Part shown: positions 1-12,898 of the stretch, one piece after another | Layout of the letters: each line of letters begins with the position of its first letter | Position numbering within the stretch: the stretch's first letter is position 1 | Assembly (NCBI GenBank): GCA_945860945.1 | Contig: CAMASG010000008.1 | Location: 1 to 49,657, forward strand | Direction of reading: 5' to 3' | Length of the DNA stretch: 49,657 nucleotides | From: Akkermansia muciniphila | GTDB lineage: Bacteria > Verrucomicrobiota > Verrucomicrobiia > Limisphaerales > SIAT01 | Notes under the pieces: generated by a model | The model's database searches: none | What the model was told of the DNA's origin: nothing | The model's input: only the letters and a program-made list of their open reading frames with translations | Position numbers and translations under genes: made by a program

Positions 1-13
1 GTCTCGCTATCCA

Positions 14-904
14 TCAGCCCCGCTGGCGAGTTGCTTCGTAGAAAAACACTGCCGAGGCAGAAGCCACGTTGATCGAGTTCATGTGTGAGGGCATCGGGAT
101 TGCCACGACATCGTCACACGCGGCCACCGCCGCTGCGCTGAGGCCGGGGCCTTCCGCGCCGAACACGAGGCAGCAATCGCCACGCAGATCCACGGCGGCC
201 AGTTTATGGGCCCCCGGCGGCGGATGCGCGGCCAGACACCGCACGCCCCGTGCGCGCAAAGCCGTCAGGGTCGCCATCAAGCTGCCCACCTGCACCACCG
301 GCTGCTCAAAGATAGTGCCCATGGACCCGGAGACGGCCCGGCGCTGAAAGGGGCTGCCACAGGTTTCGCCCACGATCAGGAAAGACACGCCAAAGGCCGC
401 GCAGCTCCGGACGACTGAGCCGAGGTTTTCCGCATTGGCAATGCCCTCGACGGCGGCGAGCAGGAGCGGTCGTGGGGCGGCTTCGAGCAGGCTGTCGAAG
501 CCCGGTTGCGGCGGAATTTTTGCGACGGCCAGCGCGCCTTGGTGGAGTTGATAGCCGGTGATATTCTCCAGCAGCGCTTGATCGCCGAGGTAAACGCGGA
601 TCGCTTCTGGACGCGCTCTTAGCTGATCCTCAAACCGTTCCAACCATGCGGGGGTGAGCAACACGGAGACGACGGGGAAGCGACTCGCTAGCAGTCGCTG
701 GAGAACCTTCACGTTCGTGGCCACGAGCACGCCCGCCCGCTCGTGCTCATCGGGGCGTCGGAGCGTGCGATACAGCGCCAACTCCGGCGCGTCGAGAGAC
801 TGGACGGTTTCAATGTGCAGCGTTGCCACATCTGGATTAAAGCGCTCGGGACGAACGATGAGAAGACTTCTCCCTCCGTTGATGCGCTTGATTTTCTCCA
901 TCAT
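14..904 (-). CDS. SpoU/TrmH-family RNA 2'-O-ribose methyltransferase
   Basis: This gene encodes an S-adenosylmethionine-dependent 2'-O-ribose methyltransferase of the SPOUT class that modifies tRNA or rRNA in the cytoplasm; the target nucleotide cannot be read from sequence. The C-terminal half holds the three SpoU motifs in order: VEGIANAENLGSVVRSC (Asn and the catalytic-type Arg), LVFGAEGPGLS, and MNSINVASASAVFFYEA. These form the trefoil-knot cofactor site. The N-terminal half has the substrate-binding look of rRNA-type members. I chose the ATG at 904 (tandem ATGATG). The frame stays open to 1072, but the extra 56 residues are basic, unlike the family, and run into the divergent gene. Length is about 296 residues, normal for the family. 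It is transcribed away from the secreted operon that starts at 1029. Family assignment is secure; substrate is unknown. Confidence 0.9.
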   Translation of the reverse strand: MMEKIKRINGGRSLLIVRPERFNPDVATLHIETVQSLDAPELALYRTLRRPDEHERAGVLVATNVKVLQRLLASRFPVVSVLLTPAWLERFEDQLRARPEAIRVYLGDQALLENITGYQLHQGALAVAKIPPQPGFDSLLEAAPRPLLLAAVEGIANAENLGSVVRSCAAFGVSFLIVGETCGSPFQRRAVSGSMGTIFEQPVVQVGSLMATLTALRARGVRCLAAHPPPGAHKLAAVDLRGDCCLVFGAEGPGLSAAAVAACDDVVAIPMPSHMNSINVASASAVFFYEATRQRG

Positions 905-1028
905 GCGCGGCACGCTTTTCGTCGGACTCCGGTTCTTGCGGGAGTCGCTCAGTGGATGAGCAGTCCCGCGTTTGCAGGAAATCGAAGAACACGACGCATC
1001 CGTAAGTCCGACCAGCAATCGAACAATC

Positions 1029-3473
<2,445 letters not shown>

Positions 3474-3508
3474 GCTACGAGCTGACAGCCAACCTCCAGC
3501 GGACGACG

Positions 3509-3529
3509 ACTAACAACTAATCACTAAAA
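3509..3529. repeat. Heptanucleotide tandem repeat, 3 units
   Basis: Three consecutive 7-bp units read actaaca, actaatc, actaaaa, ending three bases before the ATG of the DUF1552 gene. The tract occupies the position where a Shine-Dalgarno sequence would be, and contains none. It shares its 7-bp period with tracts at 4908-4942 and 24668-24695. Confidence 0.6.
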
Positions 3530-3532
3530 GCT

Positions 3533-4906
3533 ATGAGCAACTACCTCTCACAATCCTGGCTGATGGATCGCCGTCACGCCCTTCGTGCCATCGGCACTTT
3601 CATCTCGCTGCCGATGCTGGAATGTATGGTGCCGCTGCGGGCGGCGGAGAAAACTGCCACGCCAAAGCGCAGCGTCTTCATCTACCTCGCCAATGGCGTT
3701 CACTCGCTGAACTACCAGATCACCACGGCGGGAAAGGATTACCAGTTCTCCCGGTCGCTGAAGCCATTGGAGAAGCACCGCGCAGTCATCACGCCCATCA
3801 GCGGGTTGCATCACCCAGGAGCGCTCAGCCACCACCACAACTGCATCAACGTCTGGCTCACCGGCGGAAAGCTCGGCCCGTCCGACCGCAACACCATCTC
3901 CGTGGACCAGAAGATGGCCGAGATGACCGCGCCGCTCACCCGTTACCCATCGATGGAGGTCGCCATCTCGCAGGATTCCCTCGCTTGGACAGCAGACGGC
4001 GTGCGGCTGCCCGCGATGCGTCGTTGCAGTGAAATCTTCGCATCCCTCTTCGAAGAACCGAAGGGCGGCAAAACGGTCCAGCGCCGGTCCTTGCGCCGCA
4101 AAGGTAGTGTGCTCGACGCCAACCTCGCCGAAGTGCGCCAGCTCGAGAAAAAGATGGGCGCTGGGGACAAGGGACGCATGGAGCAATACCTCACCTCCGT
4201 CCGCGAGGCGGAGATCCGCACGCGGCGCGCCGATGCATGGCTCGACACGCCGTTGCCCGTCGTCTCCGACGCCGACCGCAAGCGCACCAACCGCGACGTC
4301 GCCGCCACCCTGGCGGGCGATTATTTCCGCACCGTGTATGACCTCATGGTGCTCGCCTTCCAAACGGATGTGACGCGCGTGGCCACCTTCAGCCTGGGGG
4401 GAGAAGGAGATGCCATCGCCATTCCCGAGATCGGCATCACCGAGTCGCGCCATCAACTCAGCCACCACGGCGGCGATGCCGGCTACATGGAGAAGCTCAC
4501 CAACTACGACACCTTCGCCATCGAGCAGTTCAGCTATTTCCTCACCCGGCTCGGCGAGACCAAGGACCTCGGCGGCAAGCCGCTCTTGGGATCCACGATG
4601 GCGCTCTTCGGCAGCGGCATGTCCTACGGCCACAGCCACGGCAACGCCAACCTCCCGCTGGTGCTCGCCGGCGGCTCCGACCTCGGCCTGAAACACGGCG
4701 GTCACCTCGACCTCAACAAGTCGGCCGCAGGATTCCAAGGCTACGCGCTCGGCACCGACGGCGCGCTCACCAGCGCGCACTACCATCTCTGCAGCCGTCC
4801 CGCGAACTCGGACGCCCACATGAGTAACCTCCTTCTTCTCATGGCGCAGCGCATGGGCGTGGCGACCGACAAGTTTGGCGACAGCAACAAGGTGATCGCA
4901 CTATGA
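3533..4906 (+). CDS. DUF1552 family secreted protein
   Basis: This 457-residue protein belongs to the DUF1552 family, which in PVC bacteria almost always accompanies a DUF1592/cytochrome protein; I infer that the two act on the same unknown substrate outside the cytoplasm. The N-terminus has [20 protein letters not shown], a Tat-like or atypical export signal with twin arginines before a hydrophobic stretch. Hallmarks include [19 protein letters not shown] and [18 protein letters not shown] near the C-terminus, a conserved family block. Several His-rich stretches ([17 protein letters not shown]) could bind metal; that is inference. No Shine-Dalgarno is present; a 7-bp repeat tract abuts the start. 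The stop codon overlaps the next gene by 4 bp (ATGA), so the two are translationally coupled. Confidence 0.9.
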   Translation: MSNYLSQSWLMDRRHALRAIGTFISLPMLECMVPLRAAEKTATPKRSVFIYLANGVHSLNYQITTAGKDYQFSRSLKPLEKHRAVITPISGLHHPGALSHHHNCINVWLTGGKLGPSDRNTISVDQKMAEMTAPLTRYPSMEVAISQDSLAWTADGVRLPAMRRCSEIFASLFEEPKGGKTVQRRSLRRKGSVLDANLAEVRQLEKKMGAGDKGRMEQYLTSVREAEIRTRRADAWLDTPLPVVSDADRKRTNRDVAATLAGDYFRTVYDLMVLAFQTDVTRVATFSLGGEGDAIAIPEIGITESRHQLSHHGGDAGYMEKLTNYDTFAIEQFSYFLTRLGETKDLGGKPLLGSTMALFGSGMSYGHSHGNANLPLVLAGGSDLGLKHGGHLDLNKSAAGFQGYALGTDGALTSAHYHLCSRPANSDAHMSNLLLLMAQRMGVATDKFGDSNKVIAL

Positions 4907-6159
4907 AGATCTTCGTTCTTGGTTCTTTGTTCTTGGCTCTTGGATTGCGCACAGCAACCGCAGCTGATGATCCCTTCCGCCCCGAAGCCGGGAAGTTTCC
5001 CCCGCTGGAAAAAGCGCACTCCTACCGCGGCGAACTCGTGTTCGTGGACCATGCCAACCGCCGTGGAAGTATTCGAGTGCAGGGATCGGGCATGTTTTTC
5101 CGCAACGACCCGCACCCCTTCGCCATGCTCCCCTACGGTATCGTCCGTTATCTCGGCGCACCGGCGGATTTGCGGGACATCCCGCTCGGCACGGTGATGC
5201 ACGTCCGAGCCTTTCTCCCGCCCGACCCGAAGATTTCCGCCGTGCCGGTGTTGCCGGTCAACAGCAAGAAGATGGACGGAAACCACAATCGCGGTGCCGG
5301 CATCGCACCCGCCGAGAACCACGTCCTCCTCCTCGAAGACGAGCCCAGCCAATGCCAGCGCGAGGGAATGGTCTGGAAGCTCAAGGAAGTGGACCTCAAG
5401 AATCGCGAAGGCATGATCATCGCCACCCGAGAACCGAAGCAAGGCGGAGACATCAAGGCGACCGAGGAAAAGATGACCTTCGATGCCGCCACCCGAATCT
5501 GGCGCGGCCGCGAATGCCTCGGGATCGAAGATTTGATCACCGAGAGTGCGTGGCCCGCTGAAGGGAAGAAATCCCTCGGCAACCAACCCGTCCTGCTCGG
5601 CATCACCTGGAAACCCGCACCGGATGGCATTTTCACCCGCTTTCACATCTCGGACATCTGGCTGGATGACGCCGCGATGCAACGCGCCGCCCACAACCAA
5701 ACCGAAACGCACAAGGCCTTCATCCGCAGCCGATGGACGGCCGCGTGGATTGATTCCGTCGAGTATGGCAAGTTTGGCCGCGCCACTGTAACCGCGACCC
5801 TGTTCGGGGGCATGGACGCTTCCATCTACGCCGATTTCACAAAAGGCAGCCCCACCATGATGAATGCGGTCGAGAATACTTTGAAGCACACCCACGGTGC
5901 CTACGGCCCCGCGCACATGGCCTCACGAGGGACCACCCTGGACGTCATCAAGCTGCCCGGAGAGGCGCCTCTGGGGAGCAGCGGCATTCAAATCCGATTT
6001 GAGACCGACCTCATCATTGAAGGCATCCGCCCCGGCCGGACGGTCCGCGTCCGCCCCGGCAATTGGCCTCGGGTCCAGGTGCCTCGGGAGGAATACCTTA
6101 ACGATGCGTCCAACCTTGACGAGCGCTTCCCGACTCCGGCTATCTTTCCAAAATACTGA
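4903..6159 (+). CDS. Secreted protein of unknown function, third gene of the DUF1592/DUF1552 operon
   Basis: I do not recognise this 418-residue protein. It starts with a signal peptide ([15 protein letters not shown], likely cleaved after ATA before ADDP). After that it is soluble with no further membrane helix. Visible features are a basic, aromatic-rich N-terminal third ([44 protein letters not shown]), which may be an OB-like or beta-barrel fold. A middle [26 protein letters not shown] segment and a C-terminal block [21 protein letters not shown] follow. Conserved-looking His and Asp residues are scattered, but I see no known catalytic motif or haem site. The ATG overlaps the DUF1552 stop, and a plausible ribosome site (AAGGTGA, about 7 nt upstream) lies inside that gene, so co-translation with the DUF1552 gene is likely. 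Its signal peptide is partly encoded by a 7-bp tandem repeat. Confidence 0.8.
   Translation: MKIFVLGSLFLALGLRTATAADDPFRPEAGKFPPLEKAHSYRGELVFVDHANRRGSIRVQGSGMFFRNDPHPFAMLPYGIVRYLGAPADLRDIPLGTVMHVRAFLPPDPKISAVPVLPVNSKKMDGNHNRGAGIAPAENHVLLLEDEPSQCQREGMVWKLKEVDLKNREGMIIATREPKQGGDIKATEEKMTFDAATRIWRGRECLGIEDLITESAWPAEGKKSLGNQPVLLGITWKPAPDGIFTRFHISDIWLDDAAMQRAAHNQTETHKAFIRSRWTAAWIDSVEYGKFGRATVTATLFGGMDASIYADFTKGSPTMMNAVENTLKHTHGAYGPAHMASRGTTLDVIKLPGEAPLGSSGIQIRFETDLIIEGIRPGRTVRVRPGNWPRVQVPREEYLNDASNLDERFPTPAIFPKY
4908..4942. repeat. Heptanucleotide tandem repeat, 5 units, inside a signal peptide
   Basis: Units gatcttc, gttcttg, gttcttt, gttcttg and gctcttg run head to tail immediately after the start codon of the secreted protein at 4903. 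Translated in frame they give most of the hydrophobic core of its signal peptide ([12 protein letters not shown]). Confidence 0.65.
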
Positions 6160-6570
6160 TGAGGGTCACGCCCTCCACTTCGTTGACCTCCAGCCGATTC
6201 AGGAAGGCCATCAGATGAATCTTTAAGAAATGTAATCCCAATCTGCTGTCCTCCCTAAGGAACCACTGATTTAATCGAGGTTCGTAATTTCGGGTGAAAT
6301 TCGACACGCCAGGATGGCGTAGAAACGATTTTGATTTCACAGGAAGGTGATTTTGAATGTCAAAAGTGGATCAAAGTTTCTGGTTGCCGATTAAATCAGC
6401 GATTCCCTAGGCGCGATGGCTGCATGCCCCCCTACTTCGCTGGCGGCAGATGGATTCTTTCAGGAATTCGGCGGAATTTTCACTGGGGCAGGGCTCGCCT
6501 CAAGTAGCGTGTGTGGAATGGGCGCTTTTCCGGTTTGTCTGGCGCGGGGCGGGTTGGTAGTGTCGGGGAT
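6160..6570. other. 411-bp gene-free interval
   Basis: No credible gene is present between the secreted-protein operon and the S1/P1 nuclease gene. A 66-residue minus-strand frame (6140-6340) runs into the end of the upstream gene and through the left arm of the inverted-repeat element; it has no family signature. The only structure is the element at 6254-6411. The flanks (6160-6253 and 6412-6570) show neither an obvious terminator nor a strong promoter. Confidence 0.6.
6254..6411. repeat. 158-bp MITE-like element with 24-bp inverted terminal repeats
   Basis: The left arm (6254-6277) and right arm (6388-6411) are inverted copies matching at 21 of 24 positions; the inner 12 bases (cgattaaatcag and its complement) match perfectly. 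Both outer ends are close to the palindrome CCTAGG. The 110-bp core has no coding capacity and contains a small hairpin (acgcc-aggat-ggcgt, 6306-6320). It is AT-richer than the surrounding genes. I could not see a target-site duplication. It may be a miniature transposable element or a paired REP-like unit. Confidence 0.55.
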
Positions 6571-7575
6571 ATGACACGCCTTTTCTTGAGCGCTTTGGTG
6601 CTGCCGTTGCTGCCGTTGTTTATGATGGCGTGGGATTACGAGGGGCACCGTGTACTGAGCCAGATTGGGTTGACGGTATTGCCGACGAATTTCCCGGCGT
6701 TCGTCCATGCGCCGATGGCGCGGGAGCGGATCGCCTTTCTCGGTGGCGAACCGGATCGCTGGCGTAACACGGCTGATACGGCGCTCCGGCACGTCAATGG
6801 CCCCGATCATTTCCTCGATCTGGAGGATCTCGCGCCGTTGGGACTGAAGCCCGAGACGTTGCCGCCGTTGCGATACGATTACGTGGCGGAGGTGGCGCGG
6901 CATCACGCGAAGGCGTCCCCAGAGAAGAAGGAAGATGGCGCGGGCGCGGTGGGTTTTTTGCCGTGGAGCATCACGGAATGGCACGCGCGGCTGAAGTCGA
7001 GCTTCGGTTCGCTGAAGGTTTACGAGGAACTGGGGACGGAGGAGGAGGTGGCGAACGCGCGGCAGAATGTGCTGTATGCGATGGGGGTGTTGGGGCATTT
7101 CGTGGGGGACGCCTCGCAGCCGCTGCACACGACGCGGCATTTCAATGGATGGGTGGGGGCGAATCCAAAAAGCTACACGACGAGCAAGAAGTTCCACGCG
7201 TGGATTGACGGCGGTTACATGCGCAAATCGGGCGGGCTGGATTCGGAGCGGATGAAGAAGCAACTGCGCGCGGCGCGGGCGTTGCCATTGGATGCTGTGG
7301 GTCGTAAGGAAGGACGCGTGTTCACGGAGTCGGTGCGTTTTCTCGTCGAGCAGTGGCAGCAGGTGGAGCCGCTTTATCGCTTGGAGAAAGAGGGCAAACT
7401 GACAGGCGAAGGGGAGGAGGGCAGGGGCGGCCGCGTGCTCGTCGAGGGGCAGATGGTGCGCGGGAGCCAGTTCCTCGCGGACCTGTGGCTGACGGCGTGG
7501 ATGGAGGCGCCGCCTGATAATTTTCTCAAGGCGCGGCTGGTGGAACGCAAGGCGGGTAGCAAGCCAGCCGAATGA
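6571..7575 (+). CDS. Secreted S1/P1-type zinc-dependent nuclease
   Basis: This 334-residue exported enzyme belongs to the S1/P1 nuclease and zinc phospholipase C superfamily, which cleaves single-stranded nucleic acid or phosphoesters with three zinc ions. The signal peptide (MTRLFLSALVLPLLPLFMMA) would be cleaved to leave Trp21 as the mature N-terminus, so W21-x4-H26 matches the W1-x4-H6 zinc ligands of P1 nuclease. Further ligands are visible: TADTALRHVN (Asp and His), H176-x3-D180-x5-H186 in GHFVGDASQPLHTTRH, and H209-x3-D213 in HAWIDGG. All metal ligands seem to be present, so it should be active. A Gly/Arg-rich segment (GEGEEGRGGRVLVEG) precedes the last helix. The ATG at 6571 is used because an upstream start at 6511 would hide the signal peptide. 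It stands alone; its likely role is nutrient phosphate or nucleotide scavenging. Confidence 0.88.
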   Translation: MTRLFLSALVLPLLPLFMMAWDYEGHRVLSQIGLTVLPTNFPAFVHAPMARERIAFLGGEPDRWRNTADTALRHVNGPDHFLDLEDLAPLGLKPETLPPLRYDYVAEVARHHAKASPEKKEDGAGAVGFLPWSITEWHARLKSSFGSLKVYEELGTEEEVANARQNVLYAMGVLGHFVGDASQPLHTTRHFNGWVGANPKSYTTSKKFHAWIDGGYMRKSGGLDSERMKKQLRAARALPLDAVGRKEGRVFTESVRFLVEQWQQVEPLYRLEKEGKLTGEGEEGRGGRVLVEGQMVRGSQFLADLWLTAWMEAPPDNFLKARLVERKAGSKPAE

Positions 7576-7593
7576 GCGGTCGAGTAGGGGAAA

Positions 7594-7669
<76 letters not shown>

Positions 7670-7714
7670 GTGCTGCGGCGCGACTGTGGCGCAAGGGACG
7701 CGGTTTGGAAAAGC

Positions 7715-7752
7715 AAAAAGCCCCTCCTCGCCTAAAGCGTGGAAGGGCTTTG
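7715..7752 (-). terminator. Rho-independent terminator of rpoD
   Basis: Read on the minus strand, AAGCCC-t-TCC pairs with GGA-g-GGGCTT around a loop, followed by a run of T. It lies 17 bp after the rpoD stop and before the tRNA gene, so the tRNA probably has its own promoter. Confidence 0.75.
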
Positions 7753-7768
7753 AAGTTTTGCTGCTGGC

Positions 7769-9667
<1,899 letters not shown>

Positions 9668-9839
9668 AGGAAACAATACCGTTCTCAATAAAAGAGCCGG
9701 TAAATGTGGGGTCGCTGAACAGTTTCGTCAAGGGCGGAAAACATTTGAGGAATACTTGCGGAAAACGGGCGAGAAACGACCTCAGATTGGGTGTGGGGTT
9801 GGGCAGATTGAGGGCTTGTGAAAAAAATCACTAATTCAC

Positions 9840-9868
9840 TTGCGCCACCCGTGGTCGCTGATTAGGTT
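9840..9868 (+). promoter_or_regulatory. Candidate promoter of the nuo operon
   Basis: TTGCGC (9840-9845), a 17-bp spacer, then TAGGTT (9863-9868). The shape resembles other candidates in the window (rpsP, the double-ACT gene, two tRNAs). The start point would lie about 30 nt upstream of nuoB. Confidence 0.45.
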
Positions 9869-9904
9869 CGCGCTCTAAAGGTGGTTCTGCCATCCGTCCG
9901 ACTT

Positions 9905-10414
9905 ATGCCGACGCAGACCGAGATTGGCTACAATTCAAAGATTGAGGGCGACGTTATCGTCACGCGTGTGGACGCCGCGCTCAATTGGTTCCGTCAAAAT
10001 TCGCTCTGGCCGATGCCGATGGGCCTCGCCTGTTGCGCGATCGAGTTGATGGCCGCCGGCGCGAGTCGTTACGACATCTCCCGCTTCGGCTCGGAAGTGA
10101 TGCGATTCTCCCCGCGCCAGTCCGACGTGATGATCGTGGCCGGCACCGTGACTTACAAGATGGCGCTCGCCGTTCGCCGTATTTACGACCAGATGGCCGA
10201 GCCGAAATGGGTCATCGCGATGGGTGCCTGCGCCTCGACCGGCGGCATGTATCGCAGCTACTCCGTGCTGCAGGGCGTGGATAATATAATCCCCGTGGAT
10301 GTGTATGTGGCGGGTTGCCCGCCGCGCCCCGAAGCGCTGCTTGACGCGCTGATGAAGCTGCAGAACAAGATCGGCAAGGAGCCGCTCCTCGCCACACAGA
10401 AGAGCGTCGTCTGA
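9905..10414 (+). CDS. nuoB: NADH-quinone oxidoreductase subunit B
   Basis: NuoB carries cluster N2, the last iron-sulphur centre before quinone in respiratory complex I, and sits at the junction of the peripheral arm with the membrane. The tandem cysteines in LACCAIELM, the cysteine in [10 protein letters not shown] and the one in [15 protein letters not shown] are the four N2 ligands. The ATG at 9905 gives 169 residues; a GTG at 9881 would add eight unconserved residues. No Shine-Dalgarno is visible. It is the first gene of a 13-gene operon. In most bacteria nuoA precedes it, but here the upstream neighbour is divergent rpoD, so nuoA must be elsewhere. Confidence 0.95.
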   Translation: MPTQTEIGYNSKIEGDVIVTRVDAALNWFRQNSLWPMPMGLACCAIELMAAGASRYDISRFGSEVMRFSPRQSDVMIVAGTVTYKMALAVRRIYDQMAEPKWVIAMGACASTGGMYRSYSVLQGVDNIIPVDVYVAGCPPRPEALLDALMKLQNKIGKEPLLATQKSVV

Positions 10415-10443
10415 ACCCCCTTTACTTCGCGTTTTCAACCCGA

Positions 10444-11022
10444 ATGACCGCACTCGAATTAGCCCAGCAACTCAAGGCCAAGTTCGGCGATCTCATCTCC
10501 GCGCCGGCCGAGTTCCGCGGCGAAATCACGGTGCAAGTGGCCGATGCCGAGCGCATCACTGAGGTCTGCGCCTTCGCAAAGCAATCGCTCGGCTGCGACT
10601 CGTTGGTTGACCTTTCCAGCGTGGACAACTACGGCGAAGACCCCCGATGGACGCTCGTTTACGAGCTTTACGGCATGAGCCATCATTGCCATCTCCGCCT
10701 CAAAACGAACGTGAGCGAGGAGAAGTCCGAGTTACCGACCATCAGCGGCGTCTGGCGCACGGCTGATTGGCACGAGCGCGAGATTTACGACATGATGGGC
10801 GTCCGTTTCCGCGGACATCCCGACCTGCGTCGCATTCTGATGTGGGACGGTTATCCGTATTTTCCCCTGCGCAAAGATTTCCCGCTCGCAGGCAAGCCGA
10901 CCGATTTGCCTGAAATCGCCTTCACAAAAACCGCGCCGCTCGAGGGCGGGCCGTTCGTCACGGTCGCCGGCGGCAAAGACACCATTGCGCGCGAGCCGCG
11001 CGTGCGGAATCCAGAGAACTGA
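10444..11022 (+). CDS. nuoC: NADH-quinone oxidoreductase subunit C
   Basis: NuoC is a peripheral-arm subunit of complex I that packs against NuoD near the quinone site. The 192-residue protein has the 30-kDa subunit signature WHEREIYDMMGVRFRGHPDLRRIL and the ending YPLRKDFPLAGK-like block (YFPLRKDFPLAGK). It is a separate gene, not the NuoCD fusion found in enterobacteria. No Shine-Dalgarno is seen before the ATG. It lies 29 bp after nuoB and 3 bp before nuoD. Confidence 0.95.
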   Translation: MTALELAQQLKAKFGDLISAPAEFRGEITVQVADAERITEVCAFAKQSLGCDSLVDLSSVDNYGEDPRWTLVYELYGMSHHCHLRLKTNVSEEKSELPTISGVWRTADWHEREIYDMMGVRFRGHPDLRRILMWDGYPYFPLRKDFPLAGKPTDLPEIAFTKTAPLEGGPFVTVAGGKDTIAREPRVRNPEN

Positions 11023-11025
11023 GCA

Positions 11026-12297
11026 ATGGCCGTTTCCCAATCCATCGAGTTCCGCGAATCGGCCGCACGCGCGTCCGAAGCCGCGGCGGCGTTGCAGAAG
11101 CCGGGCGAAGAGCTGATTGACGTTCAGGGCGAGAAGATGATTCTGAACATGGGGCCGTCGCATCCCTCCACGCATGGCGTGCTCCGGATTATTTTGGAGA
11201 TGGACGGCGAGATCATCACGAAAGCGATTCCCGATATCGGTTATCTGCATCGGGGCGATGAGAAGATCGCCGAGAACATGACTTACACCCAGTTCATCCC
11301 GTACACGGATCGACTGGATTATCTCGCGCCGCTGGCGAACAATGTCGCCTACGCGCTCGCGGTGGAAAAGCTTCTCGGCATCCACGATAAGCTCCCGCCG
11401 CGTTGCCAATACATCCGCGTGATTTGCTGCGAACTGGCGCGCATCTCGGCGCATTTGCTCGGCCTCGGCGCCTTCGCGATGGACGTCGGTGCGCTCACGG
11501 TTTTCCTGCACACGTTCACCGAGCGCGAGAAGATCTACAACCTGTGCGAGTCGCTCACCGGCGCGCGTTTTACGACGAGCTACACGCGCATCGGCGGGCT
11601 CGCTCGCGATTTGCCGGCGGGCTGGACCGACGCGTTGCGCAAGTTCTGCGACGAGGTGGTGGTGAACTTCGACGAGTCCGAGAAGCTGCTCACGCGCAAC
11701 CCGATCTTCGTCAATCGAACGAAAGACGTCGGCATCATCTCGGCCGCCGATGCGATTGATTTTGGATTGTCCGGTCCGAACCTGCGCGGTAGCGGCGTGA
11801 GCCACGACCTGCGCAAGGCGCATCCGTACCTCGTGTACAACGAGCTGGAATTCGATGTGCCGGTCGGTTCCGTGGGCGATTGCTACGACCGTTATCTCGT
11901 GCGGATGGAAGAGATGCGCCAGAGCGTGCGCATCATCCTCCAATGCATCGACAAGCTGCCGGGCGGCCCTGTGAACGTGGCTGACGGGAAGATTATTTTA
12001 CCGCCGAAAGACAAAGTGATGACGAGCATGGAGGAGCTGATTCACCAGTTCCTGCTCGTGACGCAGGGGATGAACGCGCCGGTCGGCGAGGTTTATTTCG
12101 GTGCGGAGAATCCGAAGGGCGAGCTCGGCTTTTACATCCACAGCAAAGGCGGCGGCACGCCGAACCGACTCAAGATCCGCGCGCCATCGTTCTGCAACCT
12201 GAGCATCCTGCCGCACACGCTTCCCGGCCACATGATGAGCGACGTGGTGAGCATCCTCGGCTCGATTGATTTCGTGATGGGAGAATGTGACCGATGA
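11026..12297 (+). CDS. nuoD: NADH-quinone oxidoreductase subunit D
   Basis: NuoD is the 49-kDa subunit whose fold derives from the large subunit of NiFe hydrogenases; with NuoB it forms the quinone-binding chamber. The 423-residue protein carries MGPSHPSTHGVLRIILEMDG, the conserved loop whose His contacts quinone, and the TPNRLKIRAPSFCNL and DVVSILGSIDFVMGECDR blocks at the C-terminus. The first 35 or so residues are an Ala-rich extension. Its last four bases overlap the nuoE start (ATGA), indicating coupled translation. Confidence 0.96.
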   Translation: MAVSQSIEFRESAARASEAAAALQKPGEELIDVQGEKMILNMGPSHPSTHGVLRIILEMDGEIITKAIPDIGYLHRGDEKIAENMTYTQFIPYTDRLDYLAPLANNVAYALAVEKLLGIHDKLPPRCQYIRVICCELARISAHLLGLGAFAMDVGALTVFLHTFTEREKIYNLCESLTGARFTTSYTRIGGLARDLPAGWTDALRKFCDEVVVNFDESEKLLTRNPIFVNRTKDVGIISAADAIDFGLSGPNLRGSGVSHDLRKAHPYLVYNELEFDVPVGSVGDCYDRYLVRMEEMRQSVRIILQCIDKLPGGPVNVADGKIILPPKDKVMTSMEELIHQFLLVTQGMNAPVGEVYFGAENPKGELGFYIHSKGGGTPNRLKIRAPSFCNLSILPHTLPGHMMSDVVSILGSIDFVMGECDR

Positions 12298-12779
12298 GTT
12301 TCACCGTTCCAGCCAAACTCGAAGCCGAAATTGACGAGTTGATTTCGCATTATCCGCAGAAGCGTAGTGCGTCGCTCATGTTGCTGCACGCGGTGCAGGA
12401 GCACTTCGGCTACATCTCGCATGACGCCACCGAGTGGATCGCCAAGAAGCTCGAACTGCAGCCGATCAACATCTACGAGTTGGTCACGTTCTATCCGATG
12501 TTCCGGCAGGAACCGGCCGGCCGCCATCAGATCAAAGTTTGCCGCACGCTCTCCTGCGCGCTCGGGGGCTCGCACAAATTGCACGATCACTTTTGCACGA
12601 AGCTCGGTCTCGATGCGCACAAGCACGGACTGCAGACGACGCCGGACGGCAAGTTCTCAGTCGAGTTCGTCGAGTGCCTCGCCGCTTGCGGCACCGCGCC
12701 GGTGATGATGTGCAATGATGATTTTCACGAGGGCGTCACGTCGCAGAAAGCGGACGAGATTCTGGGAGGCTGCAAGTGA
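12294..12779 (+). CDS. nuoE: NADH-quinone oxidoreductase subunit E
   Basis: NuoE (24-kDa type) binds the [2Fe-2S] cluster N1a next to the FMN subunit NuoF. In this 161-residue protein the four cysteines are in CRTLSC (C-x4-C) and CLAAC (C-x3-C), exactly the thioredoxin-like ferredoxin pattern. The thioredoxin-like domain follows an N-terminal helical bundle (LMLLHAVQEHFGYIS). A purine-rich ribosome site (GGGAGA) inside the end of nuoD precedes the overlapping ATG. It is followed by an antisense tRNA gene, so the operon has an unusual 133-bp gap before nuoF. Confidence 0.96.
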   Translation: MSFTVPAKLEAEIDELISHYPQKRSASLMLLHAVQEHFGYISHDATEWIAKKLELQPINIYELVTFYPMFRQEPAGRHQIKVCRTLSCALGGSHKLHDHFCTKLGLDAHKHGLQTTPDGKFSVEFVECLAACGTAPVMMCNDDFHEGVTSQKADEILGGCK

Positions 12780-12784
12780 GGAAT

Positions 12785-12858
12785 TGGCTGCCAGACATGG
12801 ATTCGAACCATGACAAAGTGATCCAGAGTCACTTGTGCTACCGTTACACCATCTGGCA
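12785..12858 (-). tRNA. tRNA-Gln (CTG anticodon), antisense within the nuo operon
   Basis: A 74-nt cloverleaf on the minus strand: acceptor TGCCAGA paired with TCTGGCA, anticodon stem AGTGA/TCACT with loop CTCTGGA (anticodon CTG), T arm CATGG-TTCGAAT-CCATG, discriminator G and an encoded CCA. The 3' end lies 5 bp from the nuoE stop, so unprocessed transcripts would run antisense into nuoE. Confidence 0.93.
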
Positions 12859-12870
12859 ATCGGGAGGCGC

Positions 12871-12898
12871 AGCGTATCTTTTTTCATTTTCGAGTCAA
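12871..12898 (-). promoter_or_regulatory. Candidate promoter of tRNA-Gln
   Basis: On the minus strand TTGACT (12898-12893), 16-bp spacer, TACGCT (12876-12871). The start would fall about 6 nt before the tRNA 5' end. It fits wholly between the tRNA and the nuoF start codon. Confidence 0.5.

Noticed and set aside
6140-6340. A 66-residue minus-strand frame in the gap after the unknown secreted gene
   Set aside because: It overlaps the end of a confident gene and the left arm of the inverted-repeat element, has no ribosome site and no recognisable family. It could be a small repeat-associated frame but cannot be supported.
9668-9839. 6S or other structured RNA between rpoD and nuoB
   Set aside because: No long self-complementary stem or known consensus was seen. 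A TTGACG box on the minus strand (around 9730) lacks a well-placed -10, so no rpoD promoter is reported either.
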